A stretch of 64,000 bases of DNA, taken from the NCBI RefSeq assembly GCF_025263265.1, contig NZ_CP079869.1:4774001-4838000 (forward strand), read 5' to 3'. This DNA is from Mycobacterium sp. SMC-4. GTDB lineage: Bacteria; Actinomycetota; Actinomycetes; Mycobacteriales; Mycobacteriaceae. The position numbers were made by a program, and so were the translations under genes. The number at the start of each line of letters is the position of its first letter. Within the stretch, counting starts at the first letter, position 1. The notes under the pieces were generated by a model. The model was not told where the DNA came from. It did no database searches and saw only the letters and a list, made by a program, of their open reading frames with translations. Positions 1 to 8,574 of the stretch are shown one piece after another.

Positions 1-273
1 GTCACCGAGGTCGCGGTCTACCCGATTCCCGATCCCGCGGTCGGCGACCAGGTGATGGCAGCGTTGGTGCTGCGCGACGGGGCCGCTTTCGACGCCGTGG
101 ATTTCACCGAATTCCTTTCTGTACAAGACGATCTCGGCCCCAAACAGTGGCCGTCCTTCGTCCGTGTGGCCGACGCGTTACCGCGCACCGAGACGTTCAA
201 GGTGATCAAGCGGCAGCTCTCCGCGGAGGCGACGCGATGTAGTGATCCAGTCCACCAGATCCGGCGGCCATGA
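1..273 (+). CDS. Acyl-CoA synthetase, FadD17-like (C-terminal fragment)
   Basis: The reading frame is open from base 1, so the 5' part lies outside the window; about 90 C-terminal residues are visible. They show the end of an adenylate-forming enzyme: the VAVYPIPDPAVGDQVMAAL stretch typical of FadD C-terminal subdomains, and the A10-type motif ETFKVIKRQL holding the catalytic lysine. The same segment in the next gene is clearly homologous, so the two are tandem paralogues. The stop overlaps the next ATG (ATGA), which suggests an operon with translational coupling. FadD17 activates sterol side-chain acids in M. tuberculosis; the substrate here is an inference. Confidence 0.8.
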   Translation, partial: VTEVAVYPIPDPAVGDQVMAALVLRDGAAFDAVDFTEFLSVQDDLGPKQWPSFVRVADALPRTETFKVIKRQLSAEATRCSDPVHQIRRP

Positions 274-1949
274 ATCCGCGCCGCCAGGACATTGCCGCAA
301 TGCTGCTCGACCGGGTCGGCGACGCTCACCCCGGGCTGCGCACCCGCGAGCGGAGTTGGACCTGGGACGAGGTCGTCGGCGAGTCCGCTGCACGCGCGGC
401 ACTGGCCACTGCGTTGCGCGACGAGAACTCCCCCGGCGCACCGTTTCACATCGGCGTGCTGCTGCCCAACGTGGCGGACTTCGTCTTCTGGCTGGGCGGC
501 GCGGCGCTGTCCGGTGCCACCATCGTGGGACTCAATCCCACCCGCGGCCCGGCGGATCTGGCCGCCGACATCGAGCACGCCGACTGTGCACTGATCGTCA
601 CCGACGCCGCCGGCGAGGCGCGGTTGGCAGGATTGGACCACGGCGTGCCACCGTCGCAGATCCTGTGCGTCGAAGAACCGGACTACCGAGCAGAACTCCA
701 ACGTCACCGCGGGACCCCCTCTCGGGCCGACGGTGTCGGCTCTGCCACCCTGCTGTTGCTGCTGTTCACCTCCGGCACGACAGGGACATCGAAAGCAGTC
801 AAGTGCAGCCAGGGCCGGCTGGCCGGGATCGCCTATGCGGCCGGCGACAAATACGGCCACCACCGCGGCGATGTCGACTACTGCTGTATGCCGTTGTTCC
901 ACGGCAACGCGATCATGGCGCTGTGGGCGCCGGCACTGGCCGTCGGCGCGACGGTATGCCTGACACCGGCCTTCTCGGCGTCCCAATTCCTGCCCGATGT
1001 CCGGGCCTTCGGCGCGACGTTCTTCACCTACGTGGGCAAGGCGCTGGCCTACCTGCTGGCCACCCCGGAGCACCCGGACGACGCGAACAACACCCTGACT
1101 CGGGGCTTCGGCACCGAGGCCTCACCGGACGACCAGCAGGAATTCCGACGCCGGTTCGGCGCCGAGTTGTTCGAAGGTTACGGTTCCAGCGAGGGCGGCG
1201 CGGTGGCCGTGCCTGACCCCGCGGCCCCGCCGACAGCGTTGGGCCGGCCCGCGCACCCAGAGGTGGCGATCGTCGACCCCGTGACGCTGCGACGCTGCCC
1301 TCCGGCGATGCTCGGCGCGGCCGGACAGGTGCTCAACGCCGACGAGGCTGTCGGCGAGATCGTCGATCAGCGGGGTGCGGCCAACTTCGAGGGCTATTAC
1401 AAGAACGAGATCGCCGACGCCGAACGCGTCCGCAACGGCTGGTACTGGTCGGGCGATCTGGGCTACGTCGATGCCGAGGGCTTCCTGTATTTCGCCGGCC
1501 GACGCGGTGATTGGATACGAGTCGACGGTGAGAACCTCTCCGCGCTGACGATCGAACGCGTGTTGCGCCGCCATCGGGCGGTCCTCGCCACCGCCGTCTA
1601 CGGCGTGCCCGACCCACGATCGGGAGATCAGGTGATGGCCGCCGTGGAGGTGGACGACCCGCAGAGCTTCGACGTCGAGCAGTTCGCGGACTTCATGGCC
1701 GATCAGGAAGATCTGGGGCGTATGGGTTTCCCGCGGCTGCTGCGAGTGTCGACTCGTTTGCCGACGACGGCATCGAACAAGATCCTCAAGCGCGATCTGC
1801 AGGCCCAGCGTTGGCACACCGACGAGCCGGTGTTCCGCTGGGCCGGCCGGGGCCGTCCGCGATACTCGCTGCTGAGCGACCGGGACCGCGCGGCCCTGGA
1901 TGCCGAATTCGCCACGTACGGAAGGCAACACCATGCCCGACTGGGATGA
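270..1949 (+). CDS. FadD17-like acyl-CoA synthetase
   Basis: A 559-residue AMP-forming CoA ligase. The P-loop-like motif LFTSGTTGTSKAVK lies near residues 165-180, GYGSSEGG in the middle, and YWSGDLGYVDAEGF followed by GRRGDWIRVDGENLS marks the hinge and C-terminal subdomain; the A10 lysine is in ASNKILKRDL. It would activate a steroid or side-chain carboxylate with ATP and CoA in the cytoplasm. It overlaps the preceding FadD fragment by 4 bp and the next flavoprotein by 17 bp, so these genes are one transcription unit. It resembles FadD17 of mycobacteria but is longer than the 502-residue M. tuberculosis protein. FadD17 assignment is moderate; the true substrate is not visible. Confidence 0.8.
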   Translation: MNPRRQDIAAMLLDRVGDAHPGLRTRERSWTWDEVVGESAARAALATALRDENSPGAPFHIGVLLPNVADFVFWLGGAALSGATIVGLNPTRGPADLAADIEHADCALIVTDAAGEARLAGLDHGVPPSQILCVEEPDYRAELQRHRGTPSRADGVGSATLLLLLFTSGTTGTSKAVKCSQGRLAGIAYAAGDKYGHHRGDVDYCCMPLFHGNAIMALWAPALAVGATVCLTPAFSASQFLPDVRAFGATFFTYVGKALAYLLATPEHPDDANNTLTRGFGTEASPDDQQEFRRRFGAELFEGYGSSEGGAVAVPDPAAPPTALGRPAHPEVAIVDPVTLRRCPPAMLGAAGQVLNADEAVGEIVDQRGAANFEGYYKNEIADAERVRNGWYWSGDLGYVDAEGFLYFAGRRGDWIRVDGENLSALTIERVLRRHRAVLATAVYGVPDPRSGDQVMAAVEVDDPQSFDVEQFADFMADQEDLGRMGFPRLLRVSTRLPTTASNKILKRDLQAQRWHTDEPVFRWAGRGRPRYSLLSDRDRAALDAEFATYGRQHHARLG

Positions 1950-3480
1950 GACCACCGAGGTGCTGGTCGCCGGCTCCGGCGCCGGCGGTGTCACCGGGGC
2001 CTACACGGCAGCACGGGAAGGCCTTGACGTCGTGCTCGTCGAGGCCACCGACAAGTTCGGGGGCACCACGGCCTATTCCGGCGGGGGCGGGATGTGGTTC
2101 CCGTGCAATCCGGTTCTGCTGCGTGCCGGGGCAGATGACACCCTCGACGACGCGCTGGAGTACTACCGGGCCGTGGTCGGTGACCGTACGCCCCGCGCAT
2201 TGCAGGAAACCTATGTGCGCGGTGGCGCGCCACTTGTCGAGTACCTGGAGTCCGACGAACAGATCAAGTTCACGCTGCTGCCGTGGCCCGACTACTTCGG
2301 CAAGGCGCCCAAGGCTCGCGCCGACGGAATGCGGCACATCGCGGCCAAGCCGATCAAGGTGGCTGCGGCACCGCACCTCCGTGACCTGGTTCGTGGCCCA
2401 CTGGACACCGATCGGCTCGGCAGCCCGACCCCGCAGGACTACTTCGTCGGGGGCCGCGCGCTGATCGCCCGGTTCCTGATTGCCCTGCAGCGGTACCCGC
2501 ACGCGCGCACCGAACTCAGCACGGCGCTCACCGAGTTGGTGGTCGATGATGGCAAGGTCGTCGGCGCGGTCGTCGAGACCGCCGGTCGGCGCCGATCGAT
2601 CCGGGCCACCCGCGGCGTGTTACTGGCTGCCGGCGGCTTCGAGCACAACGACCAGATGCGGGAACGCTACGGGGTGCCCGGAACGTCGCGAGACACCATG
2701 GGCCCGTGCGGGAATCGCGGGTTGGCCCACCTGGCGGCGATGGCGGTGGGCGGCGACGTCGATCTGATGGACCAGGCGTGGTGGTCGCCGGGTCTGATGC
2801 ATCCCGACGGCACGGCCGCGTTCGCGTTGTGGTTCACCGGCGGCCTGTTCGTCGACGACGGCGGCCGGCGGTTCGTCAACGAGTCGGCGTCCTATGACCG
2901 ACTCGGGCGCGGCGTGCTGGACGCGATGACGCGCGGAGACGTCACCCTGCCGTACTGGATGGTCTACGACGACAGCGATGGCGGGGTCCCGCCGGTGCAG
3001 GCCACCAACGTCTCGATGGTGGAACCGCAGGCCTACCGGTCCGCCGGGCTGTGGCGTTCTGCCGACACCCTGGCGGAGCTGGCCGCCGCGATCGGCGTAC
3101 CGCCGCACAATCTGACCGACACCGTCGCGCGGTTCAACGACTTCGCCCGCCGTGGCGTCGACGAAGACTTCGGACGCGGTGACGAACCGTACGACCGGGC
3201 GTTCTCCGGCGGAGCGTCCCCGCTGCGTCCGATCGAGCGGCCCCCGTTCCACGCGGCTGCATTCGGCGTCTCGGACCTGGGTACCAAAGGTGGTCTACGC
3301 ACCGATTCGGCTGCCCGTGTGCTCGATGCGCGCGACACTGTGATTACCGGACTGTACGCGGCCGGAAACACCATGGCAGCGCCCAGCGGAACCACCTACC
3401 CCGGCGGCGGCAATCCGATCGGAACCAGCATGGTGTTCAGCCACCTGGCCGTGCTGGACATGAAGAAAGGCTCGCGATGA
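1933..3480 (+). CDS. FAD-dependent 3-ketosteroid delta-1-dehydrogenase-like protein
   Basis: A 515-residue flavoprotein of the KstD/fumarate-reductase family. The FAD-binding GxGxxG is VLVAGSGAGGVTG at residues 9-21; the C-terminal signature LYAAGNTMAAPSGTTYPGGG carries the Tyr and Gly positions used by KstD. Other plausible active-site tyrosines are in WPDYFG and NESASYDR. The start is ATG 1933, with GGAAGG just upstream, although the frame stays open to 1900. It probably introduces a double bond next to a 3-keto group of a steroid. It sits between a FadD and a KshA-type gene, so the substrate may be a side-chain-bearing or CoA-linked steroid (inference). It is distinct from the KstD at 39511. 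Confidence 0.75.
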   Translation: MPDWDETTEVLVAGSGAGGVTGAYTAAREGLDVVLVEATDKFGGTTAYSGGGGMWFPCNPVLLRAGADDTLDDALEYYRAVVGDRTPRALQETYVRGGAPLVEYLESDEQIKFTLLPWPDYFGKAPKARADGMRHIAAKPIKVAAAPHLRDLVRGPLDTDRLGSPTPQDYFVGGRALIARFLIALQRYPHARTELSTALTELVVDDGKVVGAVVETAGRRRSIRATRGVLLAAGGFEHNDQMRERYGVPGTSRDTMGPCGNRGLAHLAAMAVGGDVDLMDQAWWSPGLMHPDGTAAFALWFTGGLFVDDGGRRFVNESASYDRLGRGVLDAMTRGDVTLPYWMVYDDSDGGVPPVQATNVSMVEPQAYRSAGLWRSADTLAELAAAIGVPPHNLTDTVARFNDFARRGVDEDFGRGDEPYDRAFSGGASPLRPIERPPFHAAAFGVSDLGTKGGLRTDSAARVLDARDTVITGLYAAGNTMAAPSGTTYPGGGNPIGTSMVFSHLAVLDMKKGSR

Positions 3481-4601
3481 CCCAGAACGACCTCCGTGAG
3501 ATCGACCCCGGGCCGGCCATGACGCGGTTCGCCCGCGGCTGGCATTGCCTGGGCCTGGCGGAGTCCTTCCGCGACGGCCAACCGCACAGCATCTCGGCGT
3601 TCGGTACCAAACTCGTGGTGTTTGCCGACTCCAGCGGCGCCATCAAGGTGCTCGACGGGTACTGCCGGCACATGGGCGGCGATCTGTCACGCGGCACCGT
3701 CAAAGGAGACTCGGTCGCGTGCCCGTTCCACGATTGGCGATGGGGTGGCGACGGCCGGTGCACGTTGGTCCCCTACGCCAAACGCACGCCGCGGATGGCC
3801 CGCACCAGAGCCTGGCTCACCACCGAGGTCAACGGTCAGCTGCTGGTGTGGCACGACCCCGAAGGCAACGCGCCGGCGCCCGAGTTGACCCCGCCGACGA
3901 TCGAGGGCTACGAGGAGGGCCGGTGGTCACCGTGGCAGTGGAGCTCGATCCTGATCGAGGGCGCTCATTGTCGCGAGATCGTGGACAACAACGTCGACAT
4001 GGCGCACTTCTTCTACATCCATCACGCCTATCCCACGTACTTCAAGAACGTCATCGAAGGGCACATGGCCAGCCAGTTCATGGAGTCCAAGCCACGGCCG
4101 GATTCCATCGCCAACCCGGAGAAGCTCTGGGACGGAACATATCTGCGGTCTGAGGCGACGTACTTCGGTCCCGCGTACATGATCAACTGGCTACACAACG
4201 ACCTCGCGCCGGACTTCACCGTCGAGGTGGCGCTGATCAACTGCCACTACCCGGTGACGCATGACTCGTTCATGTTGCAGTGGGGGGTGGCCGTGCAGCA
4301 GATGCCCAGTCTGCCCGCCGACAAGGCCGCCAAGTTGGCCGGCGCGATGAGCCGGTCGTTCGGAGAGGGATTCCTCGAAGACGTCGAGATCTGGAAGAAC
4401 AAGTCCCCGATCGAGAACCCGCTGCTGACCGAGGAGGACGGTCCGGTCTATCAGCACCGCCGTTGGTATCAGCAGTTCTACGTCGACGCTGCCGAAGTCA
4501 CCGCCGACATGACGGATCGCTACGAACAGGAAGTCGACACCACCCACGCCTACGATCTGTGGCAGCAGGAGGTCGAGCAGAACCTGGCCGCGCGTCGGTA
4601 G
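3477..4601 (+). CDS. Rieske oxygenase, KshA-type (second copy)
   Basis: A 374-residue terminal oxygenase of the 3-ketosteroid 9-alpha-hydroxylase type. The Rieske 2Fe-2S ligands are in GYCRHMGG and CPFHDWRWGG (near residues 60-90). The mononuclear iron site is in NNVDMAHFFYIHHAYP, with the two histidines in the usual spacing. It overlaps the KstD-like gene by 4 bp (ATGA), so a delta-1-dehydrogenase and a 9-alpha-hydroxylase are made together, the pair that opens ring B. It is closely related to the KshA at 21649 and differs by an insertion near residues 205-220. No reductase (KshB) gene is seen in the window. Several Rhodococcus strains carry multiple KshA isoforms with different steroid preferences; the same is inferred here. 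Confidence 0.85.
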   Translation: MTQNDLREIDPGPAMTRFARGWHCLGLAESFRDGQPHSISAFGTKLVVFADSSGAIKVLDGYCRHMGGDLSRGTVKGDSVACPFHDWRWGGDGRCTLVPYAKRTPRMARTRAWLTTEVNGQLLVWHDPEGNAPAPELTPPTIEGYEEGRWSPWQWSSILIEGAHCREIVDNNVDMAHFFYIHHAYPTYFKNVIEGHMASQFMESKPRPDSIANPEKLWDGTYLRSEATYFGPAYMINWLHNDLAPDFTVEVALINCHYPVTHDSFMLQWGVAVQQMPSLPADKAAKLAGAMSRSFGEGFLEDVEIWKNKSPIENPLLTEEDGPVYQHRRWYQQFYVDAAEVTADMTDRYEQEVDTTHAYDLWQQEVEQNLAARR

Positions 4602-4610
4602 CGCCCGGGG

Positions 4611-5732
4611 TCAGCTTTCGCGGATGCCGTCGAGGCGCTTGGTGGCCTCTTCGAAACCGCTGACCAACTCGGCGATGATGTCGGCGACCGGGCGGATCTC
4701 GTTCATCCGGCCGACGATCTGGCCGACGGGCATGGCGACCGCGGTCGGGTCTTTCGACTCGCTCATCCGCTGATGCGCTTCACTGACCAGAATGTTCTGC
4801 AGCGGCATCGGCAGTGGTTCGGGCGCCCCTTCGGCATCCCAGGCGTCAGTCCACCGACTCTTGAGCAGGCGGGCGGGTTTACCGGTGTAGATCCGTCGGC
4901 GCACGGTGTCGGCCGACGTGGCATTCAGCATCGCCTCTTGAATCACCGAACGGCCCGACTCCAGGCGCACACCCAGGTCATATTCGGCCGAGGTCAGGAA
5001 CGCCGAACCCATCCAGACACCTTGGGCGCCCAGGGCCAGCGCGGCGGCGACCTGGCGACCGGTGCCGATCCCACCGGCGGCCAGCACCGGTGCTTTGCCG
5101 TCGAGCGCATCGACGATCTCCGGCCACAGCACCATGGAACCGATCTCCCCGGTGTGGCCACCGGCTTCGTGACCTTGTGCGACGACGATGTCGACGCCGT
5201 TCTCGACATGGCGCAGCGCATGTTTGGGTGAACCCGCCAGGGCTGCGACGGGCACACCGGCGGCATGGACCTGGTCGATGACATCTTTGGGCGGGGAGCC
5301 CAGCGCGTTGGCGATGAGCTTGATCGGGTGCTTGAGAGCCACCTCGACGTGGCTGCGCGCCACCGAATGCAGCCATCCCAGAACACCTTCGGAGCGGGCT
5401 TCGTCCTCGGGCAACGGCGGGACACCGAGATCGGCGAGGGTCTTGTCGACGAACTCGCGGTGCTCGGCCGGAATCAGCTTGTTGATGTCCACCGAGGTTC
5501 CTTCGGTGGGCACCTTGGCCGGCATCACGATGTCGACACCGTAGGGCTTGCCGTCGGTGTTGGTATCCATCCACTGCAGGACGTTTTCCAGGTCGTCTGC
5601 GTCGTTGAATCGCACGCATCCCAGAACCCCGAGCCCGCCGGCCCTGCTCACCGCAGCGGCGACCTTCTCCGACGGGGTGAAGACGAAGATCGGATAGTCG
5701 ATGCCGAAGCGTTCGCAGAGTTCGGTTTTCAT
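4611..5732 (-). CDS. Nitronate monooxygenase (2-nitropropane dioxygenase)-family flavoprotein
   Basis: A 373-residue FMN-dependent TIM-barrel protein. The signatures are AAAVSRAGGLGVLG near the N-terminus, VDIVVAQGHEAGGHTG with the family's catalytic-type histidine, and PVLAAGGIGTGRQVAAALALGAQGVWMGSAF, the phosphate-binding end of the barrel. Length and sequence recall M. tuberculosis Rv1533 more than the IpdC-type paralogue at 58219. The ATG is preceded by GGGAG, supplied by the last unit of the 32-bp repeat next to it. It lies just downstream of fadD19 on the same strand and 10 bp from the convergent KshA-type gene. The substrate is unknown; a role in steroid metabolism is suggested only by location. 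Confidence 0.75.
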   Translation of the reverse strand: MKTELCERFGIDYPIFVFTPSEKVAAAVSRAGGLGVLGCVRFNDADDLENVLQWMDTNTDGKPYGVDIVMPAKVPTEGTSVDINKLIPAEHREFVDKTLADLGVPPLPEDEARSEGVLGWLHSVARSHVEVALKHPIKLIANALGSPPKDVIDQVHAAGVPVAALAGSPKHALRHVENGVDIVVAQGHEAGGHTGEIGSMVLWPEIVDALDGKAPVLAAGGIGTGRQVAAALALGAQGVWMGSAFLTSAEYDLGVRLESGRSVIQEAMLNATSADTVRRRIYTGKPARLLKSRWTDAWDAEGAPEPLPMPLQNILVSEAHQRMSESKDPTAVAMPVGQIVGRMNEIRPVADIIAELVSGFEEATKRLDGIRES

Positions 5733-5733
5733 G

Positions 5734-5889
5734 CTATTTCTCCCGTCGCTTCGCTCGCCCCGGCACTATTTCTCCCGTCGCTTCGCTCGCCCCGGCACTA
5801 TTTCTCCCGTCGCTTCGCTCGCCCCGGCACTATTTCTCCCGTCGCTTCGCTCGCCCCGGCACTATTTCTCCCGTCACTTCGCCCCAGCA
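5734..5889. repeat. 32-bp tandem repeat (four full units plus a 28-bp variant)
   Basis: Four identical 32-bp units start at 5734, 5766, 5798 and 5830. A shorter, diverged fifth copy runs 5862-5889. Read on the minus strand, the fifth copy contains the last codons and stop of fadD19, and every unit ends with GACGGGAGAAATAG. The unit next to 5732 supplies the GGGAG ribosome-binding site of the following gene. The array therefore seems to have grown from the fadD19 end/next-gene leader junction. It has no spacers, so it is not a CRISPR. Confidence 0.95.
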
Positions 5890-7523
5890 TGGTTGGCGTG
5901 CGCGTCGTCGGCGGGCCGCTCCTCGGTGGTGTCCTTGGCCCACCGGTAGTCCGGCTTGCCGGCCGGTGTGCGATGGATCTCGTCGACCCACCAGACCTTG
6001 CGCGGCACCTTGTAGCCGGCGATCTCCTGGCGGACGAACGTGTCGAGGTCCGCCAGCGTCGGATTGGTGCCGGGCCGGCGGTGCACGACGGCGGCCACAC
6101 ACTGACCGTAGCGATCGTCGGGCACACCGACCACCAGCGCGTCGAACACGTCGGGGTGACCCTTCAGGGCAGCCTCGACCTCTTCGGGATAGATCTTCTC
6201 GCCGCCGCTGTTGATCGACTGCGAACCGCGTCCCAGCATCGTCACGGTGCCGTCGGCCTCCACCTCGGCGTAATCGCCCGGGATGGCGTAGCGCACGCCG
6301 TTGTAGGTGCGGAAGGTCTCGGCCGTCTTCTTCTCGTCCTTGTAGTAACCGACCGGGATGTGGCCGCGCTTGGCGATGATGCCGCGCACCCCCGAGCCGG
6401 GCTTGACCTCGTTGCCGTCCTCGTCGAGCACCACGGTGTTCTTGTCGATGGTCACCCGCGGACCGCCGGTGTGCGACTCCCCCTTGGCCACGATGCTGGT
6501 GCCGCCGAAACCGGTCTCCGAGGATCCGATGGAGTCGGTGATGACGCGGTTGGGCAGCAGCTCGAGGAACTTCTCCTTCAGGCTTGTCGAGAACAGCGCC
6601 GCCGTGCTGGCCAGCAGGAACAGGCTCGACAGGTCGTACTCGTTACCCTTGTCCTGATGTGCGAGCAGCGCATCGAGCAGTGGGCGCGCCATCGCATCGC
6701 CGGTGAAGAACAGCAGGTTGACCTTGTGCTCGGCGATGGTGCGCCAGACCTCGTCGGGGTCGAACTCGGGCACCAGCACCGTGGTCTGCCCCGAGAACAA
6801 TGCCATCCAGGTGGCCGACTGGGTGGCGCCGTGAATCATCGGCGGAATCGGGTAGCGCACCATCGGACCGCTCTCTGCGGCCTGCTTGGCCAGGCCGTAC
6901 TCGTCGGCGATGGGCTCACCGGTCGCGAAGTCGGTGCCGCCGAACAAGACTCGGTAGATGTCTTCGTGGCGCCACATCACACCCTTGGGAAACCCGGTGG
7001 TGCCGCCGGTGTAGAGCAGGTAGATGTCGTCCTCGCTGCGCGGACCGAAATCACGCTCCGGTGAACCCTGCTCCAGCGCGGAGTAGAACTCGACGCCGCC
7101 GTAACGTGCGAAGTCGTCGTCACTGCCGTCCTCCACGACCAGGATGGTCCTGACGTTCGGCGTCTCGGGCAGCACGTTGGCCACCCGGTCGGCGTAGCGG
7201 CGCTCGTGCACCAGGGCCACCATGTCGGAGTTGTCGAACAGGTACTTCAGCTCGCCCTCGACATAGCGGAAGTTGACGTTGACCAGGATGGCGCCGGCCT
7301 TGATGATGCCCAGCATCGCGATGACGATCTCGATGCGGTTGCGGCAATACAGCCCGACCTTGTCGTCCTTTTTCACCCCCTGGTCGAGCAGGTAGTGCGC
7401 CAGCCGGTTGGCCTTCTCCTCCAACTCGGCGTAGGTCAAGGTCTCGTCACCCGAGATGAGGGCGACACGGTCAGGCACGGCGTCGATGGCGTGCTCGGCG
7501 AGGTCGGCGATATTCAGAGCCAC
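5874..7523 (-). CDS. fadD19: Steroid side-chain CoA ligase FadD19
   Basis: A 549-residue AMP-forming ligase, almost the same length as M. tuberculosis FadD19 (Rv3515c). The motif YLLYTGGTTGFPKGVMWRHED lies near residues 170-190, DSIGSSETGFGG in the middle, and GRGSQSINSGGEKIYPEEVE at the hinge; the catalytic lysine is in TPAGKPDYRW. FadD19 adds CoA to C26/C27 sterol side-chain acids and is needed for C24-branched sterols in actinobacteria. It is divergent from echA19 as in M. tuberculosis, with a KstR operator between them. The start is GTG 7523 with no ribosome-binding site; a TAGTTT box ends 6 nt before it, so the mRNA is probably leaderless. Confidence 0.95.
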   Translation of the reverse strand: MALNIADLAEHAIDAVPDRVALISGDETLTYAELEEKANRLAHYLLDQGVKKDDKVGLYCRNRIEIVIAMLGIIKAGAILVNVNFRYVEGELKYLFDNSDMVALVHERRYADRVANVLPETPNVRTILVVEDGSDDDFARYGGVEFYSALEQGSPERDFGPRSEDDIYLLYTGGTTGFPKGVMWRHEDIYRVLFGGTDFATGEPIADEYGLAKQAAESGPMVRYPIPPMIHGATQSATWMALFSGQTTVLVPEFDPDEVWRTIAEHKVNLLFFTGDAMARPLLDALLAHQDKGNEYDLSSLFLLASTAALFSTSLKEKFLELLPNRVITDSIGSSETGFGGTSIVAKGESHTGGPRVTIDKNTVVLDEDGNEVKPGSGVRGIIAKRGHIPVGYYKDEKKTAETFRTYNGVRYAIPGDYAEVEADGTVTMLGRGSQSINSGGEKIYPEEVEAALKGHPDVFDALVVGVPDDRYGQCVAAVVHRRPGTNPTLADLDTFVRQEIAGYKVPRKVWWVDEIHRTPAGKPDYRWAKDTTEERPADDAHANHAGAK

Positions 7524-7529
7524 GACTCT

Positions 7530-7535
7530 AAACTA
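7530..7535 (-). promoter_or_regulatory. -10 box of leaderless fadD19 promoter
   Basis: On the minus strand TAGTTT ends 6 nt before the GTG start of fadD19. This fits the mycobacterial TANNNT -10 element with transcription beginning at the start codon. Its TA is shared with the edge of the KstR operator, so bound KstR would cover the promoter. Inferred from sequence only. Confidence 0.55.
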
Positions 7536-7547
7536 GAACGTGTTACA
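7534..7547. promoter_or_regulatory. KstR operator, fadD19/echA19
   Basis: TAGAACGTGTTACA matches all fixed positions of the KstR consensus TnnAACnnGTTnnA. It lies between the divergent fadD19 and echA19. KstR is the TetR-family repressor of cholesterol genes, released by steroid CoA thioesters. A TACATT box (7544-7549) on the plus strand could be the -10 of echA19. Confidence 0.9.
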
Positions 7548-7593
7548 TTTTCAGACAAGTCTGTGGCAACGACGCTGGAAGGCGGATCAGTCC

Positions 7594-8400
7594 GTGAGCG
7601 ACGAACAAAAATCGGAAAAGGGTCCCGACGCACTCGTCGAGCAGCGGGGACACACTCTGATCGTCACGATGAACCGGCCGGACAAACGAAACGCGCTCTC
7701 GACCGAGATGATGCAGATCATGGTCGAGGCATGGGATCGGGTCGACTCCGATCCCGAGATCCGCAGCTGCATCCTGACCGGCGCGGGCGGCGCGTTCTGC
7801 GCAGGTATGGACCTCAAGAAGGCCGACAGTCAAGCGCCTGGCGACTCGTTCAAGGGCGGGTTCGATCCGACCAGGATCCCGGCGCTGCTCAAGGGCCGGC
7901 GGCTGACCAAGCCGCTGATTGCCGCGGTCGAGGGGGCCGCGATCGCCGGGGGCACCGAGATTCTGCAGGGCACCGATATCCGCGTGGCCGGTGAGAGCGC
8001 GAAGTTCGGCGTGTCGGAGGCCAAGTGGAGCCTATACCCGATGGGTGGTTCGGCGGTCCGGCTGGTCCGCCAGATCCCCTACACCGTCGCCTGCGACATT
8101 CTGCTCACCGGCCGCCACATCAGCGCCGCCGAGGCCAAGGAGTTCGGTCTGATCGGGCACGTGGTCCCCGACGGGCAGGCCCTGACCAAGGCGCTCGAGA
8201 TCGCCGAGGTCATCAACGGCAACGGCCCACTCGCGGTGCAGGCGATCCTGAAGACCATCCGTGAGACCGAGGGCATGCACGAGGAAGAGGCTTTCAAGCC
8301 TGACACCGCCAACGGCATTCCGGTGTTCCTCTCCGAGGACTCCAAGGAAGGCCCGAAAGCGTTCTTGGAGAAGCGCAAGCCGGTCTGGAAACTGAAGTAG
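7594..8400 (+). CDS. echA19: Enoyl-CoA hydratase EchA19
   Basis: A 268-residue crotonase-fold protein (M. tuberculosis EchA19, Rv3516, is 263). [19 protein letters not shown] forms the first oxyanion-hole segment and [25 protein letters not shown] the second; the acidic residue in KWSLYPMGG lies where family members hold a catalytic group. It hydrates the 2-enoyl-CoA of the sterol side chain in the first beta-oxidation cycles. GTG 7594 was chosen because GGAAGGCGG sits about 9 nt upstream and the length fits the family; the frame stays open to 7540, inside the operator. It is divergent from fadD19 and shares its KstR site. Confidence 0.9.
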   Translation: MSDEQKSEKGPDALVEQRGHTLIVTMNRPDKRNALSTEMMQIMVEAWDRVDSDPEIRSCILTGAGGAFCAGMDLKKADSQAPGDSFKGGFDPTRIPALLKGRRLTKPLIAAVEGAAIAGGTEILQGTDIRVAGESAKFGVSEAKWSLYPMGGSAVRLVRQIPYTVACDILLTGRHISAAEAKEFGLIGHVVPDGQALTKALEIAEVINGNGPLAVQAILKTIRETEGMHEEEAFKPDTANGIPVFLSEDSKEGPKAFLEKRKPVWKLK

Positions 8401-8406
8401 ACCAAT

Positions 8407-8428
8407 CCGGCCCTGCCGAGTGGGCCGG
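8407..8428 (+). terminator. GC-rich hairpin after echA19
   Basis: CCGGCCC (8407-8413) pairs with GGGCCGG (8422-8428) across an 8-nt loop, starting 7 nt after the echA19 stop. There is no T tract, as is common for mycobacterial terminators. The rest of the 174-bp gap to the permease gene holds no gene; a TAGCGT box near 8502 may be its promoter. Confidence 0.45.
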
Positions 8429-8574
8429 CGGCGCATGCCGACGATCTGACCCGAAATCGGGGCCTTTCCTGTGCGCAACAGCTCCGAAACACACCGTGAC
8501 TAGCGTCCGGACATCCGGTCGCCCACGAGCCCATCCTCTCGAGGTCCGAGCACCGGATCGCGAAAGGAGCAAGC

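Noticed and set aside
5734..5889. Possible CRISPR array
   Set aside because: Units are directly adjacent with no spacers.
5265..7064. Long plus-strand open frame of 599 codons opposite fadD19 and the flavoprotein gene
   Set aside because: It is antisense to two well-supported genes, crosses the tandem repeat, and its translation has no recognisable domains; high GC keeps opposite frames open.
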